Below, one piece after another: positions 1 through 5,140 of a DNA stretch of 5,358 nucleotides. Under the pieces are notes generated by a model, which did no database searches, was not told where the DNA came from, and was given only the letters and a program-made list of their open reading frames with translations. The stretch is taken from positions 2,239 to 7,596 of the forward strand of contig FR884529.1 of the NCBI GenBank assembly GCA_000435535.1. Direction: 5' to 3'. This DNA is from Clostridium sp. CAG:575. GTDB taxonomy: Bacteria > Bacillota > Clostridia > TANB77 > CAG-508. A program made the translations under genes and the position numbers. Position 1 is the first letter of the stretch. The number at the start of each line of letters is the position of its first letter.

Positions 1-226
1 TGATGATGTAGCTGGAAAAACATTAGTAAGTTGTTCAACTTTAGACAAAGACATTAAAACAAAATATGCAAACAAAGAAGCTGCTAAAGAAGTTGGAACA
101 GCAATTGCAAAAAAAGCATTAGAAAAAAATATAGATACAGTAGTATTTGACCGTGGTGGATACATTTATCATGGTGTAGTAAAAGAATTAGCAGAAGCTG
201 CAAGAGAAGGCGGATTAAAATTCTAG
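1..226 (+). CDS. rplR: 50S ribosomal protein L18 (uL18), 3' part
   Basis: This is the C-terminal part of L18, which binds 5S rRNA and helps anchor it in the central protuberance of the large subunit. The first complete codon is at position 2, and 74 codons precede a TAG stop at 224-226. Full-length L18 is about 120 residues, so roughly the first 45 lie outside the window. The visible part has the family's recognisable end: a [12 protein letters not shown] segment followed by a helix [12 protein letters not shown] and the terminal LKF. Its place directly before rpsE is the standard spc-operon order. The frame is intact and codon use matches the neighbours. The family call is firm; nothing can be said about its start or ribosome binding site. 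Confidence 0.96.
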   Translation, partial: DDVAGKTLVSCSTLDKDIKTKYANKEAAKEVGTAIAKKALEKNIDTVVFDRGGYIYHGVVKELAEAAREGGLKF

Positions 227-241
227 TATTATAAAATATTT

Positions 242-261
242 AATTCTAAATTAATAGAATT
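242..261 (+). other. weak AT-rich hairpin after rplR
   Basis: Bases 242-248 (AATTCTA) can pair with 255-261 (TAGAATT) around a six-base loop, 15 bases past the rplR stop. The stem is A/T-rich with one G-C pair, and no T-run follows, so it is not a convincing terminator. It may slow 3' exonucleases or mean nothing. Confidence 0.25.
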
Positions 262-295
262 GAGAGATTATATATTTAATATGAGGACTACAAAA

Positions 296-370
296 AGGTC
301 ATCATTTAACCACAAAAAGGGGATATATCTTTATCCTAGTGGAAATGACCTAGAGTAAAGATATGTCCCC
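296..370 (+). promoter_or_regulatory. candidate structured mRNA leader of rpsE (15-bp hairpin, possible pseudoknot)
   Basis: Bases 319-333 (GGGGATATATCTTTA) pair with 356-370 (TAAAGATATGTCCCC) over 15 pairs with a single G-U, the strongest inverted repeat in the window. The loop can fold locally through CTAG at 336-339 and 350-353. Alternatively it can pair with sequence upstream of the hairpin: AGGTCAT 296-302 with ATGACCT 345-351, or TCATTT 302-307 plus CCA 310-312 with AAATGA 343-348 plus TGG 340-342. The upstream pairings cross the main stem and would make a pseudoknot, though loop lengths may prevent all pairs forming at once. The 3' arm ends four bases before the rpsE Shine-Dalgarno core. 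This arrangement resembles autoregulatory ribosomal-protein leaders, or it could be a processing site. I do not recognise it as a named RNA family. Confidence 0.5.
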
Positions 371-372
371 AG

Positions 373-385
373 AAGGAGGAAAGGA
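373..385 (+). promoter_or_regulatory. ribosome binding site that sets the rpsE start
   Basis: AAGGAGG at 373-379 is followed by AAAGGA at 380-385, placing a 7-base spacing (second purine block) or a 13-base spacing (core) before ATG 393. This supports 393 over the in-frame ATG at 363. The earlier ATG lies inside the 3' arm of the 15-bp hairpin and has no Shine-Dalgarno sequence upstream. Confidence 0.75.
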
Positions 386-392
386 AAAACCG

Positions 393-878
393 ATGGAAGA
401 AAAAAGCGAATTAAAAGAAAAAGTAGTTGCCATAAACAGAGTTGCAAAAGTTGTTAAAGGTGGTAGAACTTTCAGATTTAGTGCAGTAGTAGTTGTTGGT
501 GATGGAAACGGTCATATTGGTGTTGGAAATGGTAAAGCAGCTGAAGTTCCAGATGCTATCAAAAAAGCAATGCAAGAAGCTAAGAAAAACTTAGTAGAAG
601 TTCCAATCGTTAACACAACAGTACCACATGAATTTGTTGGAAAATTCGGTAGTGCAAAAGTTTTATTAAAACCAGCTGCAGTTGGTACTGGACTTATCGC
701 AGGAGGAAGCGTTAGACCAGTATTAGAGCTTGCAGGATACCAAAATATAAGAACAAAAGTTATTGGAACAAACAATCCAAGAAACGTTGTTTATGCTACA
801 ATAGAAGGATTAAAAGCTATGCAAACAGCAGAGCAAGTAGCTAAAAAAAGAGGTAAAAAAGTAGAAGAAATTTTATAA
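393..878 (+). CDS. rpsE: 30S ribosomal protein S5 (uS5)
   Basis: S5 sits on the back of the small subunit near the mRNA entry and helps set decoding accuracy. The 161-residue product from ATG 393 is of normal bacterial length and begins with the usual charged helix ([19 protein letters not shown]). The N-terminal double-stranded-RNA-binding-like domain carries the KGGR loop at residues 22-25, the region altered in spectinomycin-resistant S5 of other bacteria, then [18 protein letters not shown]. The C-terminal domain includes [19 protein letters not shown] and [18 protein letters not shown]. Starting at ATG 363 would add ten atypical residues ([10 protein letters not shown]), and that codon is buried in a hairpin, so I reject it. 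The gene follows rplR after an unusually long 166-base spacer and is not followed by rpmD. Confidence 0.98.
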   Translation: MEEKSELKEKVVAINRVAKVVKGGRTFRFSAVVVVGDGNGHIGVGNGKAAEVPDAIKKAMQEAKKNLVEVPIVNTTVPHEFVGKFGSAKVLLKPAAVGTGLIAGGSVRPVLELAGYQNIRTKVIGTNNPRNVVYATIEGLKAMQTAEQVAKKRGKKVEEIL

Positions 879-899
879 TTAATATAAAATAATGTTAGC

Positions 900-948
900 G
901 GTAACACATAGTAACACTGATATAAAAAATATCAGTGGAATGTGTACC
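900..948 (+). promoter_or_regulatory. candidate structured leader of rplO (two-tier hairpin)
   Basis: The outer stem pairs 900-909 (GGTAACACAT, one A bulged) with 940-948 (ATGTGTACC). The inner stem pairs 915-923 (CACTGATAT) perfectly with 929-937 (ATATCAGTG) around a five-A loop. Between them is an asymmetric internal loop of five bases (AGTAA, 910-914) against two (GA, 938-939). The GTAACAC heptamer occurs twice (901-907 and 911-917), so GTGTAC at 942-947 could choose between two partners. The hairpin lies 15 bases before the rplO Shine-Dalgarno sequence, exactly where rpmD normally sits, and no T-run follows it. A regulatory or processing role is inferred from pairing only. Confidence 0.5.
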
Positions 949-979
949 ATGTCAAAAGAAAGAGGAGGTGCAAGCATAA

Positions 980-1414
980 ATGAAGCTAGGAGAATTAAAA
1001 CCAGCTGAAGAAAGAGTTTCAAGAAGAAGAGTAGGACGTGGAATCGGTTCTGGACTTGGAAAAACATCAGGAAGAGGACATAAAGGACAAAAAGCAAGAT
1101 CAGGTGGCGGAGTAAGAAGAGGATTCGAAGGTGGACAAACACCATTATATAGAAGATTACCAAAAAGAGGTTTCACAAATATTCATGCTAAAAATTATAC
1201 TGAAGTAACATTAACAATGTTAAACAAATCAACAGTTGAAGATGTTACAGCTGAAACATTATTAGCTGATGGAATAATTGGAAAAGTAAATGATGGAATC
1301 GTAGTATTAGCAACAGGAAATTTAGAGAAAAAATTAAATGTTAAAGCTACAAGATTTACTGCAAAAGCAAAAGAAAAAATTGAAGCTTTAGGCGGAAAGG
1401 CTGAGGTGATTTAA
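980..1414 (+). CDS. rplO: 50S ribosomal protein L15 (uL15)
   Basis: L15 is a late-assembling large-subunit protein that threads a long basic arm through 23S rRNA. The 144-residue product has normal length. Its N-terminus [11 protein letters not shown] is followed by the Gly/Arg-rich extension [22 protein letters not shown] (about residues 17-38) and [24 protein letters not shown]. The C-terminal globular half carries [19 protein letters not shown] and ends GGKAEVI. AGGAGGTG at 963-970 stands nine bases before the ATG, so the start is clear. The L15 stop codon abuts the secY start, and the secY Shine-Dalgarno sequence lies inside the last L15 codons, implying translational coupling. Upstream, rpmD is missing and a hairpin occupies the spacer. 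Confidence 0.98.
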   Translation: MKLGELKPAEERVSRRRVGRGIGSGLGKTSGRGHKGQKARSGGGVRRGFEGGQTPLYRRLPKRGFTNIHAKNYTEVTLTMLNKSTVEDVTAETLLADGIIGKVNDGIVVLATGNLEKKLNVKATRFTAKAKEKIEALGGKAEVI

Positions 1415-2734
1415 TTGTTTAAAACAATCAAAAATGCATTTAAGACACCTGATGTAAGAAAAAGAATATTATATACACTACTATTAATTGTAGTATTTAG
1501 ATTAGGATGTTATATTACAGTACCAGGAGTAAATAGTATAACATTAAGCGAAGCAATGAGTTCCAATAATGGAATTGCTGGATTAATTGATATTATTTCA
1601 GGAGGAGCATTTTCAAGATTTTCTGTTTTTGCAATGTCAATCAGTCCATATATCACAGCATCAATTGTTATTCAATTGTTAGCTATGATAATACCATCTT
1701 TAGAAAGATTAACTAAAGAAGGTGGAGAAGAGGGAAGAAAGAAAATAAATAGATATACAAAAATTTTAACTATTATATTAGCATTAGTTGAAGCAATTGG
1801 ACTATTTATATCTTATAAATCTTCTGGAATATTTGTAAATACAAACTTTACAACAGCTGCAATGGTTGTAATATCATTAGTTGCAGGAACATCAATATTG
1901 ATGTGGCTTGGTGATGAAATTACAAATAAAGGTATAGGAAATGGAATTTCTATTATTATCTTTACAGGTATAATTGCAGGATTACCAAGTTTTGTAGTTA
2001 CATTATGGAATTTAATTATAACAAGTTCAGGATTTAGTACAACAGGATTATTAATGGCTATTGGAATTATAATAGGAGCTATAATTTTAGTTGCTGGAGT
2101 TGTATTTGTACAACAAGCTGAAAGAAGAGTTCCAGTGCAATATTCTAAAAAAGTTGTTGGAAGAAAAATGGTTGGAGCACAAAATACACATATACCACTT
2201 AAGCTAGCAATGGCTGGTGTTATGCCAATTATTTTTGCATCATCATTTTTAACATTCCCAGCAATGATTATTCAAATTTTTGTTAGTGATATTGCAAGTA
2301 AAACAGGATTCTTAGCAGGATTATACAAATTCTCAATTGCTACATCATCTTCAAATGTAGGAATTGGATATGCAATAGCTAATGCCTTAGTATATTTAGT
2401 TTTAATTATGGCATTCACATTTTTCTATACTTATGCTACATTTAATCCAGCAGAAGTATCAAATAATATTAAGAAAAATGGTGGATTTATACCAGGAATT
2501 AGAGCTGGAAAACCAACAACAGATTACTTATCATCAATTATATCTAAATTAACATGGTTTGGAGGATTCTTCTTAGCAGTAATAGCAATATTACCAATGT
2601 TATTAAGATTCACAAATCTAAATATTGCATTTGGTGGTACATCAATATTAATCGTTGTAGGTGTTGCATTAGAAACTGTTCAACAATTAGAATCACAAAT
2701 GGTAATGAGACACTATAAAGGATTCTTAGAATAA
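1415..2734 (+). CDS. secY: protein translocase subunit SecY
   Basis: SecY is the pore-forming subunit of the SecYEG channel, through which SecA or the ribosome passes proteins across or into the membrane. The 439-residue product has the usual ten hydrophobic segments, roughly 18-38, 65-92, 115-134, 145-165, 173-196, 210-232, 259-283, 308-340, 375-395 and 405-422. The plug/TM2 region is ISGGAFSRFSVFAMSISPYI. RRVPVQY is at 237-243 in the fourth cytoplasmic loop. FIPGIRAGKPT is at 358-368 in the fifth, with Ala where many homologues have Pro (GIRPG). The end MRHYKGFLE is typical. The start is TTG at 1415, directly after the rplO TAA, with GAGGTGAT at 1403-1410 matching the 16S tail. No ATG start fits the family N-terminus (FKTIKNAFK). 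Confidence 0.98.
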   Translation: MFKTIKNAFKTPDVRKRILYTLLLIVVFRLGCYITVPGVNSITLSEAMSSNNGIAGLIDIISGGAFSRFSVFAMSISPYITASIVIQLLAMIIPSLERLTKEGGEEGRKKINRYTKILTIILALVEAIGLFISYKSSGIFVNTNFTTAAMVVISLVAGTSILMWLGDEITNKGIGNGISIIIFTGIIAGLPSFVVTLWNLIITSSGFSTTGLLMAIGIIIGAIILVAGVVFVQQAERRVPVQYSKKVVGRKMVGAQNTHIPLKLAMAGVMPIIFASSFLTFPAMIIQIFVSDIASKTGFLAGLYKFSIATSSSNVGIGYAIANALVYLVLIMAFTFFYTYATFNPAEVSNNIKKNGGFIPGIRAGKPTTDYLSSIISKLTWFGGFFLAVIAILPMLLRFTNLNIAFGGTSILIVVGVALETVQQLESQMVMRHYKGFLE

Positions 2735-2750
2735 TAAATAAATGAATAAA

Positions 2751-2769
2751 TAAGCATATTTATTGCTTA
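2751..2769 (+). other. small hairpin just after secY
   Basis: TAAGCA at 2751-2756 pairs with TGCTTA at 2764-2769 around a seven-base AT loop, 16 bases after the secY stop. It is followed within five bases by a larger hairpin. It has no T-run of its own and may belong to the same mRNA 3'-end or processing structure. Confidence 0.35.
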
Positions 2770-2773
2770 AGTG

Positions 2774-2817
2774 TTATAGGGAGATACAAAAAAATGTATC
2801 ACCCTATGATAGTTTTT
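2774..2817 (+). terminator. possible weak intrinsic terminator or attenuator after secY
   Basis: TTATAGGG (2774-2781) pairs with CCCTATGA (2802-2809), including one T-G pair. After a single A-A mismatch, GATACA (2783-2788) pairs with TGTATC (2795-2800) around a loop of six A. Five T follow at 2813-2817. The T-run starts three bases after the stem and is short, so termination would be partial at best. The segment 2806-2822 (ATGATA, loop, TATCAT) can form a competing small hairpin that uses the base of the large one, as in attenuators. If it acts, it lowers adk-map relative to the ribosomal genes upstream. A processing hairpin is an equal alternative. Confidence 0.4.
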
Positions 2818-2929
2818 ATCATGTTTGTTATAGAAAAAATAAAATAAAAATCGAATTTTTAAAGAAATTATGAAGATAATAAATATGATAAAGATTATTA
2901 TGAATAGTCTAATTTATGTCAGGAAAGAG

Positions 2930-2978
2930 CTAAGGTTAAAAATATAAATTTATTTTTTTAATAAGATTTATGCCTTAG
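2930..2978 (+). promoter_or_regulatory. candidate hairpin in the adk leader
   Basis: CTAAGG at 2930-2935 pairs with CCTTAG at 2973-2978. Inside, TTAAAAA at 2936-2942 can pair with TTTTTAA at 2955-2961. The 3' arm ends six bases before the first purine block of the adk ribosome binding site (AAAGGA at 2985-2990 and 2990-2995). I found no convincing promoter in 2823-2929, which is otherwise AT-rich sequence with a 7-bp A/T hairpin at 2845-2861. A role in adk translation is conjecture; the inner pairs are all A/T and could arise by chance. Confidence 0.3.
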
Positions 2979-3002
2979 ATTTAGAAAGGAAAGGAATTTT
3001 AT

Positions 3003-3665
3003 ATGGTAATTATTATGTTGGGAGCACCAGGAACTGGTAAAGGAACAGTAGCGAGTCTATTACAAGAAAAGTTAGGAATTAAACAAGTATCAACAGGAGA
3101 TATTTTTAGGAAAAATATTCAAGAAGAAACTGAAATAGGAAAAATAGCTTCACAATATATATCAAAAGGACAATTGGTACCAGATGATGTGACAATAAAA
3201 ATTGTTGAAAATAGACTAAACGAAGATGATGTGCAAGATGGAATTATTTTAGATGGATTCCCAAGAACAGTTTATCAAGCAGAAGAATTAGATAAAATTT
3301 TAGAAAGAAAAGGGAAAAAGGTTGATATAGTAATTAACTTAACAACACCAGAAGAAGAAATTTTGGAGAGAATTGTAAATAGAAGAGTATGCTCAAATCA
3401 AGAATGCAAAGCAGTTTATAATATAGTTTTAAATCCACCAAAACAAGAAGGAATTTGTGACAAATGTGGTTCAAAATTAGTACAAAGAAAAGATGATAAT
3501 GAAGAAACTGTAAAATCAAGATTAGAAAGTTATTTTAAACAAACAAGTCCTCTAGTAGACTTTTATAGCAATAAACAAGTTTTAGTAACAGAGCAAGTAA
3601 GTAAAAGTGTTAATAAATTAGGAAAAGACGTAGCTGAAGAAATAGTAGAAAAATTAAAAAAATAG
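3003..3665 (+). CDS. adk: adenylate kinase
   Basis: Cytoplasmic adenylate kinase catalyses ATP + AMP = 2 ADP. The 220-residue protein has the P-loop GAPGTGKGT at residues 7-15, the AMP-binding STGDIFR at 30-36, GQLVPDDVT near 57-64, DGFPRT at 84-89, and the LID region with RRVC at 127-130 and QRKDDNEET at 161-169. It is the long form with a metal-binding LID: Cys130, Cys135, Cys152 and Cys155. The first knuckle is C-X4-C rather than the C-X2-C usual in Gram-positive enzymes, a two-residue insertion. The ATG at 3003 is preceded by AAAGGA at seven bases spacing. It lies 16 bases before map, as is common in Firmicutes, and 268 bases after secY. The call is firm; bound zinc is inferred from the cysteines. 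Confidence 0.98.
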   Translation: MVIIMLGAPGTGKGTVASLLQEKLGIKQVSTGDIFRKNIQEETEIGKIASQYISKGQLVPDDVTIKIVENRLNEDDVQDGIILDGFPRTVYQAEELDKILERKGKKVDIVINLTTPEEEILERIVNRRVCSNQECKAVYNIVLNPPKQEGICDKCGSKLVQRKDDNEETVKSRLESYFKQTSPLVDFYSNKQVLVTEQVSKSVNKLGKDVAEEIVEKLKK

Positions 3666-3681
3666 AAGGAGACGACCTAAA

Positions 3682-4452
3682 TTGGTAACAATAAAATCAA
3701 AAAGAGAAATTGAATTAATGAAAAAAGCCTGCAAAGTAGTAGCTTTAACATATCAAGAATTAGAAAAACATATTAAACCAGGAATTTCTACGTGGGAATT
3801 AGATCAAATAGCTGAAAAAACAATGAGAAGTTTAGGTGCAATTCCAGCAGAAAAAGGATATGATTCAGGAATACGTGGAATCCCAAAATTTCCAGCATCT
3901 ATTTGTGTTTCAATAAATGATGAAGTAATACATGGGATTCCTTCAAAAACAAGATTCTTAAAAGAAGGGGACATTGTAAGTATAGACACAGTAGCATTAA
4001 AAGATGGATATAATGGAGATGCAGCAAGAACTTTTGTAGTTGGAAAGACAACAAAAGAAAATCAAAGATTAATAGATGTAACAAAACAAGCATTTTTTGA
4101 AGGAATAAAATATGCAAAACCAGGAAACAGAATAGGGGATGTATGTCATGCAATAGGTGAATATGTACATTCACAAGGATTTTCTGTAGTAAGGGAATTC
4201 CAAGGACATGGAATTGGTAGAGAAATGCATGAAGATCCAGGAATTCCAAATTACGGAAAAGCCGGAAGAGGAATTCGATTAGAACCAGGCATGACTTTAG
4301 CAATAGAACCTATGGTAATTCAAGGAAAACCAAATATTTTAGAATTAGAAGATGGTTGGACAATTATAACTGAAGATGGAAGCATGGCTGCACATTATGA
4401 AAATACAATTTTAATTACAGAAAAAGAGCCAGAAATATTGACAATACTTTAA
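3682..4452 (+). CDS. map: methionine aminopeptidase, type I
   Basis: This metalloenzyme removes the initiator methionine from new proteins after deformylation, when the second residue is small. The 256-residue product is the normal length of a bacterial type Ia enzyme with no extra N-terminal domain. All five expected metal ligands are visible: Asp102 (SIDTVALKDGYNGD), Asp113, His176 (GHGIG), Glu209 (AIEPM) and Glu240 (HYENT). His84 (EVIHGIP) and His183 (EMHEDP) are the substrate-site histidines. The TTG start at 3682 is supported by GAAGGAG at 3665-3671 and by the family N-terminus VTIKSKREIELMKKA. The KOW-domain gene found between map and infA in some Clostridia is not present. The last codons contain the -35 element of the infA promoter. 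Confidence 0.98.
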   Translation: MVTIKSKREIELMKKACKVVALTYQELEKHIKPGISTWELDQIAEKTMRSLGAIPAEKGYDSGIRGIPKFPASICVSINDEVIHGIPSKTRFLKEGDIVSIDTVALKDGYNGDAARTFVVGKTTKENQRLIDVTKQAFFEGIKYAKPGNRIGDVCHAIGEYVHSQGFSVVREFQGHGIGREMHEDPGIPNYGKAGRGIRLEPGMTLAIEPMVIQGKPNILELEDGWTIITEDGSMAAHYENTILITEKEPEILTIL

Positions 4453-4466
4453 TTATATTGTATAAT
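4438..4466 (+). promoter_or_regulatory. perfect-consensus sigma-A promoter for infA-rpmJ-rpsM
   Basis: TTGACA at 4438-4443 and TATAAT at 4461-4466 are both exact matches to the housekeeping consensus, with the ideal 17-bp spacer. The -35 box lies in the last sense codons of map and the -10 box just after its stop. A transcript would begin near 4472-4474, leaving about 60 untranslated bases before infA, in which only a weak AT pairing (4474-4479 with 4503-4508) is seen. There is no TGn extended -10. This would let infA and the alpha-operon genes be transcribed independently of the upstream cluster. Confidence 0.85.
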
Positions 4467-4532
4467 GTAGTAGTTATTAACAAAATGGAAAAATGTGCAT
4501 AATAATAAATTGCTCTTATAGGAGGGGATATC

Positions 4533-4751
4533 TTGGCAAAGGAAGATGTAATTGAAGTAGAGGGTACTGTAGTAGAAGCATTACCAAATACAAATTTTAA
4601 AGTTGAACTTGAAAATGGACATCAAATATTAGCTCATATTTCAGGAAAACTTAGAATGAATTATATAAAAATTCTACCAGGTGATAAAGTAAAGGTAGAA
4701 CTTTCACCATATGACTTAACAAGAGGTCGTATCATATGGAGAGCAAAATAA
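4533..4751 (+). CDS. infA: translation initiation factor IF-1
   Basis: IF-1 binds the A site of the 30S subunit and helps IF-2 and IF-3 form the initiation complex. The 72-residue product is exactly the usual length and is one OB-fold, with [18 protein letters not shown] at the start, F-x-V-x-L-E-NGH at about 22-30, [18 protein letters not shown] at 34-51 and the YDLTRGRI end. The C-terminal WRAK differs from the YR-K ending of well-known homologues but conserves the basic tail. The start is TTG at 4533, six bases after AGGAGGG (4520-4526). No ATG is available that preserves the N-terminus. It is the first gene after a consensus promoter and the third gene in this window to begin with TTG. 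Confidence 0.98.
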   Translation: MAKEDVIEVEGTVVEALPNTNFKVELENGHQILAHISGKLRMNYIKILPGDKVKVELSPYDLTRGRIIWRAK

Positions 4752-4752
4752 A

Positions 4753-4782
4753 ATGATTATCTAAAATCAAAATAGAAATCAT
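4753..4782 (+). other. hairpin just after infA
   Basis: ATGATT at 4753-4758 pairs with AATCAT at 4777-4782, and CTA at 4761-4763 can pair with TAG at 4773-4775 inside. No T-run follows, so it is not a normal terminator. It is weak, begins two bases after the infA stop, and its purpose is unknown. Confidence 0.3.
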
Positions 4783-4826
4783 ATTTATACAAAAGAAACA
4801 AAAAGATAATTAAAATGTTTTTTGTA

Positions 4827-4873
4827 AAGTTTATATAAAAATTAACCCAAAATATATATAAAACTTATAGTTT
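4827..4873 (+). promoter_or_regulatory. candidate alternative hairpins before rpmJ
   Basis: AAGTTTATATA at 4827-4837 pairs with TATAT (4855-4859) and AAACTT (4861-4866), leaving one bulged A and a 17-base loop. The 3' arm is also part of a competing hairpin, AAACT 4861-4865 with AGTTT 4869-4873, which is followed by two further T. The two folds exclude each other. The structure ends seven bases before the rpmJ Shine-Dalgarno sequence. Most pairs are A/T in very AT-rich DNA, so chance is a serious alternative. Confidence 0.3.
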
Positions 4874-4892
4874 TTAATAGGAGGTGCAAAAA

Positions 4893-5006
4893 ATGAAAGT
4901 AAGACCATCAGTAAAGAAAATATGTGACAAATGTAAAGTAATAAAAAGAAAAGGTGTAATTAGAGTTATTTGCGAAAACCCTAAACACAAACAAAGACAA
5001 GGATAA
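4893..5006 (+). CDS. rpmJ: 50S ribosomal protein L36 (bL36), zinc-binding form
   Basis: L36 is the smallest large-subunit protein and binds 23S rRNA near the L7/L12 stalk base. The 37-codon reading frame begins [17 protein letters not shown] and ends KHKQRQG. The four zinc ligands of the metal-binding form are present: Cys11, Cys14, Cys27 and His32 (C-X2-C, then C-X4-H). This is the C+ type that many bacteria pair with a zinc-free paralogue under zinc starvation; whether a second copy exists cannot be seen here. GGAGGTG at 4880-4886 lies six bases before the ATG. Its place between infA and rpsM is the standard order. The spacers on both sides (141 and 199 bases) are long for these genes. Confidence 0.98.
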   Translation: MKVRPSVKKICDKCKVIKRKGVIRVICENPKHKQRQG

Positions 5007-5027
5007 TTTGTTTTTTAAAATGCTTAT

Positions 5028-5080
5028 AGCACAAATTAGGATGCGGCTGAATTCTAAAGAATTTAATTCCAATTTGTGTT
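5028..5080 (+). promoter_or_regulatory. candidate three-part hairpin in the rpsM leader
   Basis: The base stem pairs AGCACAAATT (5028-5037) with AATTTGTGTT (5071-5080), ten pairs with one G-T. After a bulged A, GGA (5039-5041) pairs with TCC (5068-5070). The tip is AATTC (5050-5054) with GAATT (5059-5063) around a TAAA loop. The internal loop holds TGCGGCT (5042-5048), a GC-rich patch that stands out in the surrounding AT-rich DNA and looks like a possible protein-binding site. The alpha-operon leader before rpsM is the S4 repressor site in E. coli, but I see no sequence likeness to that leader. Confidence 0.45.
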
Positions 5081-5101
5081 TATATATATGTCTTAAGAAT
5101 A

Positions 5102-5140
5102 TCTAAAGACCCAAGAGCATGGGTGCATTTCACCTTTAGA
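5102..5140 (+). promoter_or_regulatory. candidate switch hairpin with anti-Shine-Dalgarno segment before rpsM
   Basis: TCTAAAG at 5102-5108 pairs with CTTTAGA at 5134-5140, and directly inside ACCC at 5109-5112 pairs with GGGT at 5121-5124. A competing hairpin uses GGTG 5122-5125 with CACC 5131-5134. The same CACCTTT segment (5131-5137) is complementary, with two G-T pairs, to GGAGGTG at 5190-5196, the rpsM ribosome binding site. So 5131-5137 has at least three possible partners. This is what a translational on/off switch would look like; it is not proof of one. Confidence 0.45.

Noticed and set aside
260..282. TTGAGA with TAATAT before rpsE as a promoter
   Set aside because: The spacing is only 11 bp, too short for a sigma-A promoter, and no better -10 lies at 17 bp.
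281..358. 25-codon reading frame in the rplR-rpsE spacer
   Set aside because: No ribosome binding site, low-complexity basic product, and the sequence is better explained by the inverted repeats it overlaps.
363..392. ATG at 363 as the rpsE start (171-residue form)
   Set aside because: It lies inside the 3' arm of a 15-bp hairpin, has no Shine-Dalgarno sequence, and adds ten residues foreign to S5. ATG 393 has a good site and a family-like N-terminus.
874..879. TATAAT at the end of rpsE as a promoter for rplO
   Set aside because: No acceptable -35 element at 15-19 bp upstream; the hexamer comes from the Leu-stop codons in AT-rich DNA.
892..1008. 38-codon frame starting in the rpsE-rplO spacer, considered as an rpmD remnant
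   Set aside because: No ribosome binding site, no L30 motif, runs out of frame into rplO, and mostly covers a hairpin.
2794..2847. 17-codon frame encoding a hydrophobic peptide (MYHPMIVFIMFVIEKIK) after secY, preceded by GGGAG
   Set aside because: The GGGAG and the ATG are both arms of the 2774-2809 hairpin, and such short frames are expected by chance in AT-rich DNA. A leader peptide cannot be excluded but is not supported.
2885..2947. 20-codon frame in the secY-adk spacer
   Set aside because: No ribosome binding site and no recognisable sequence.
3899..4303. Long minus-strand frame (134 residues) inside map, and other minus-strand frames under rpsE, rplO and adk
   Set aside because: They are shadows of strongly conserved plus-strand genes, with Leu/His/Phe-rich low-complexity products and no ribosome binding sites.
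5020..5106. 28-codon frame in the rpmJ-rpsM spacer
   Set aside because: No ribosome binding site upstream, and it overlaps the multi-part hairpin that accounts for the sequence.
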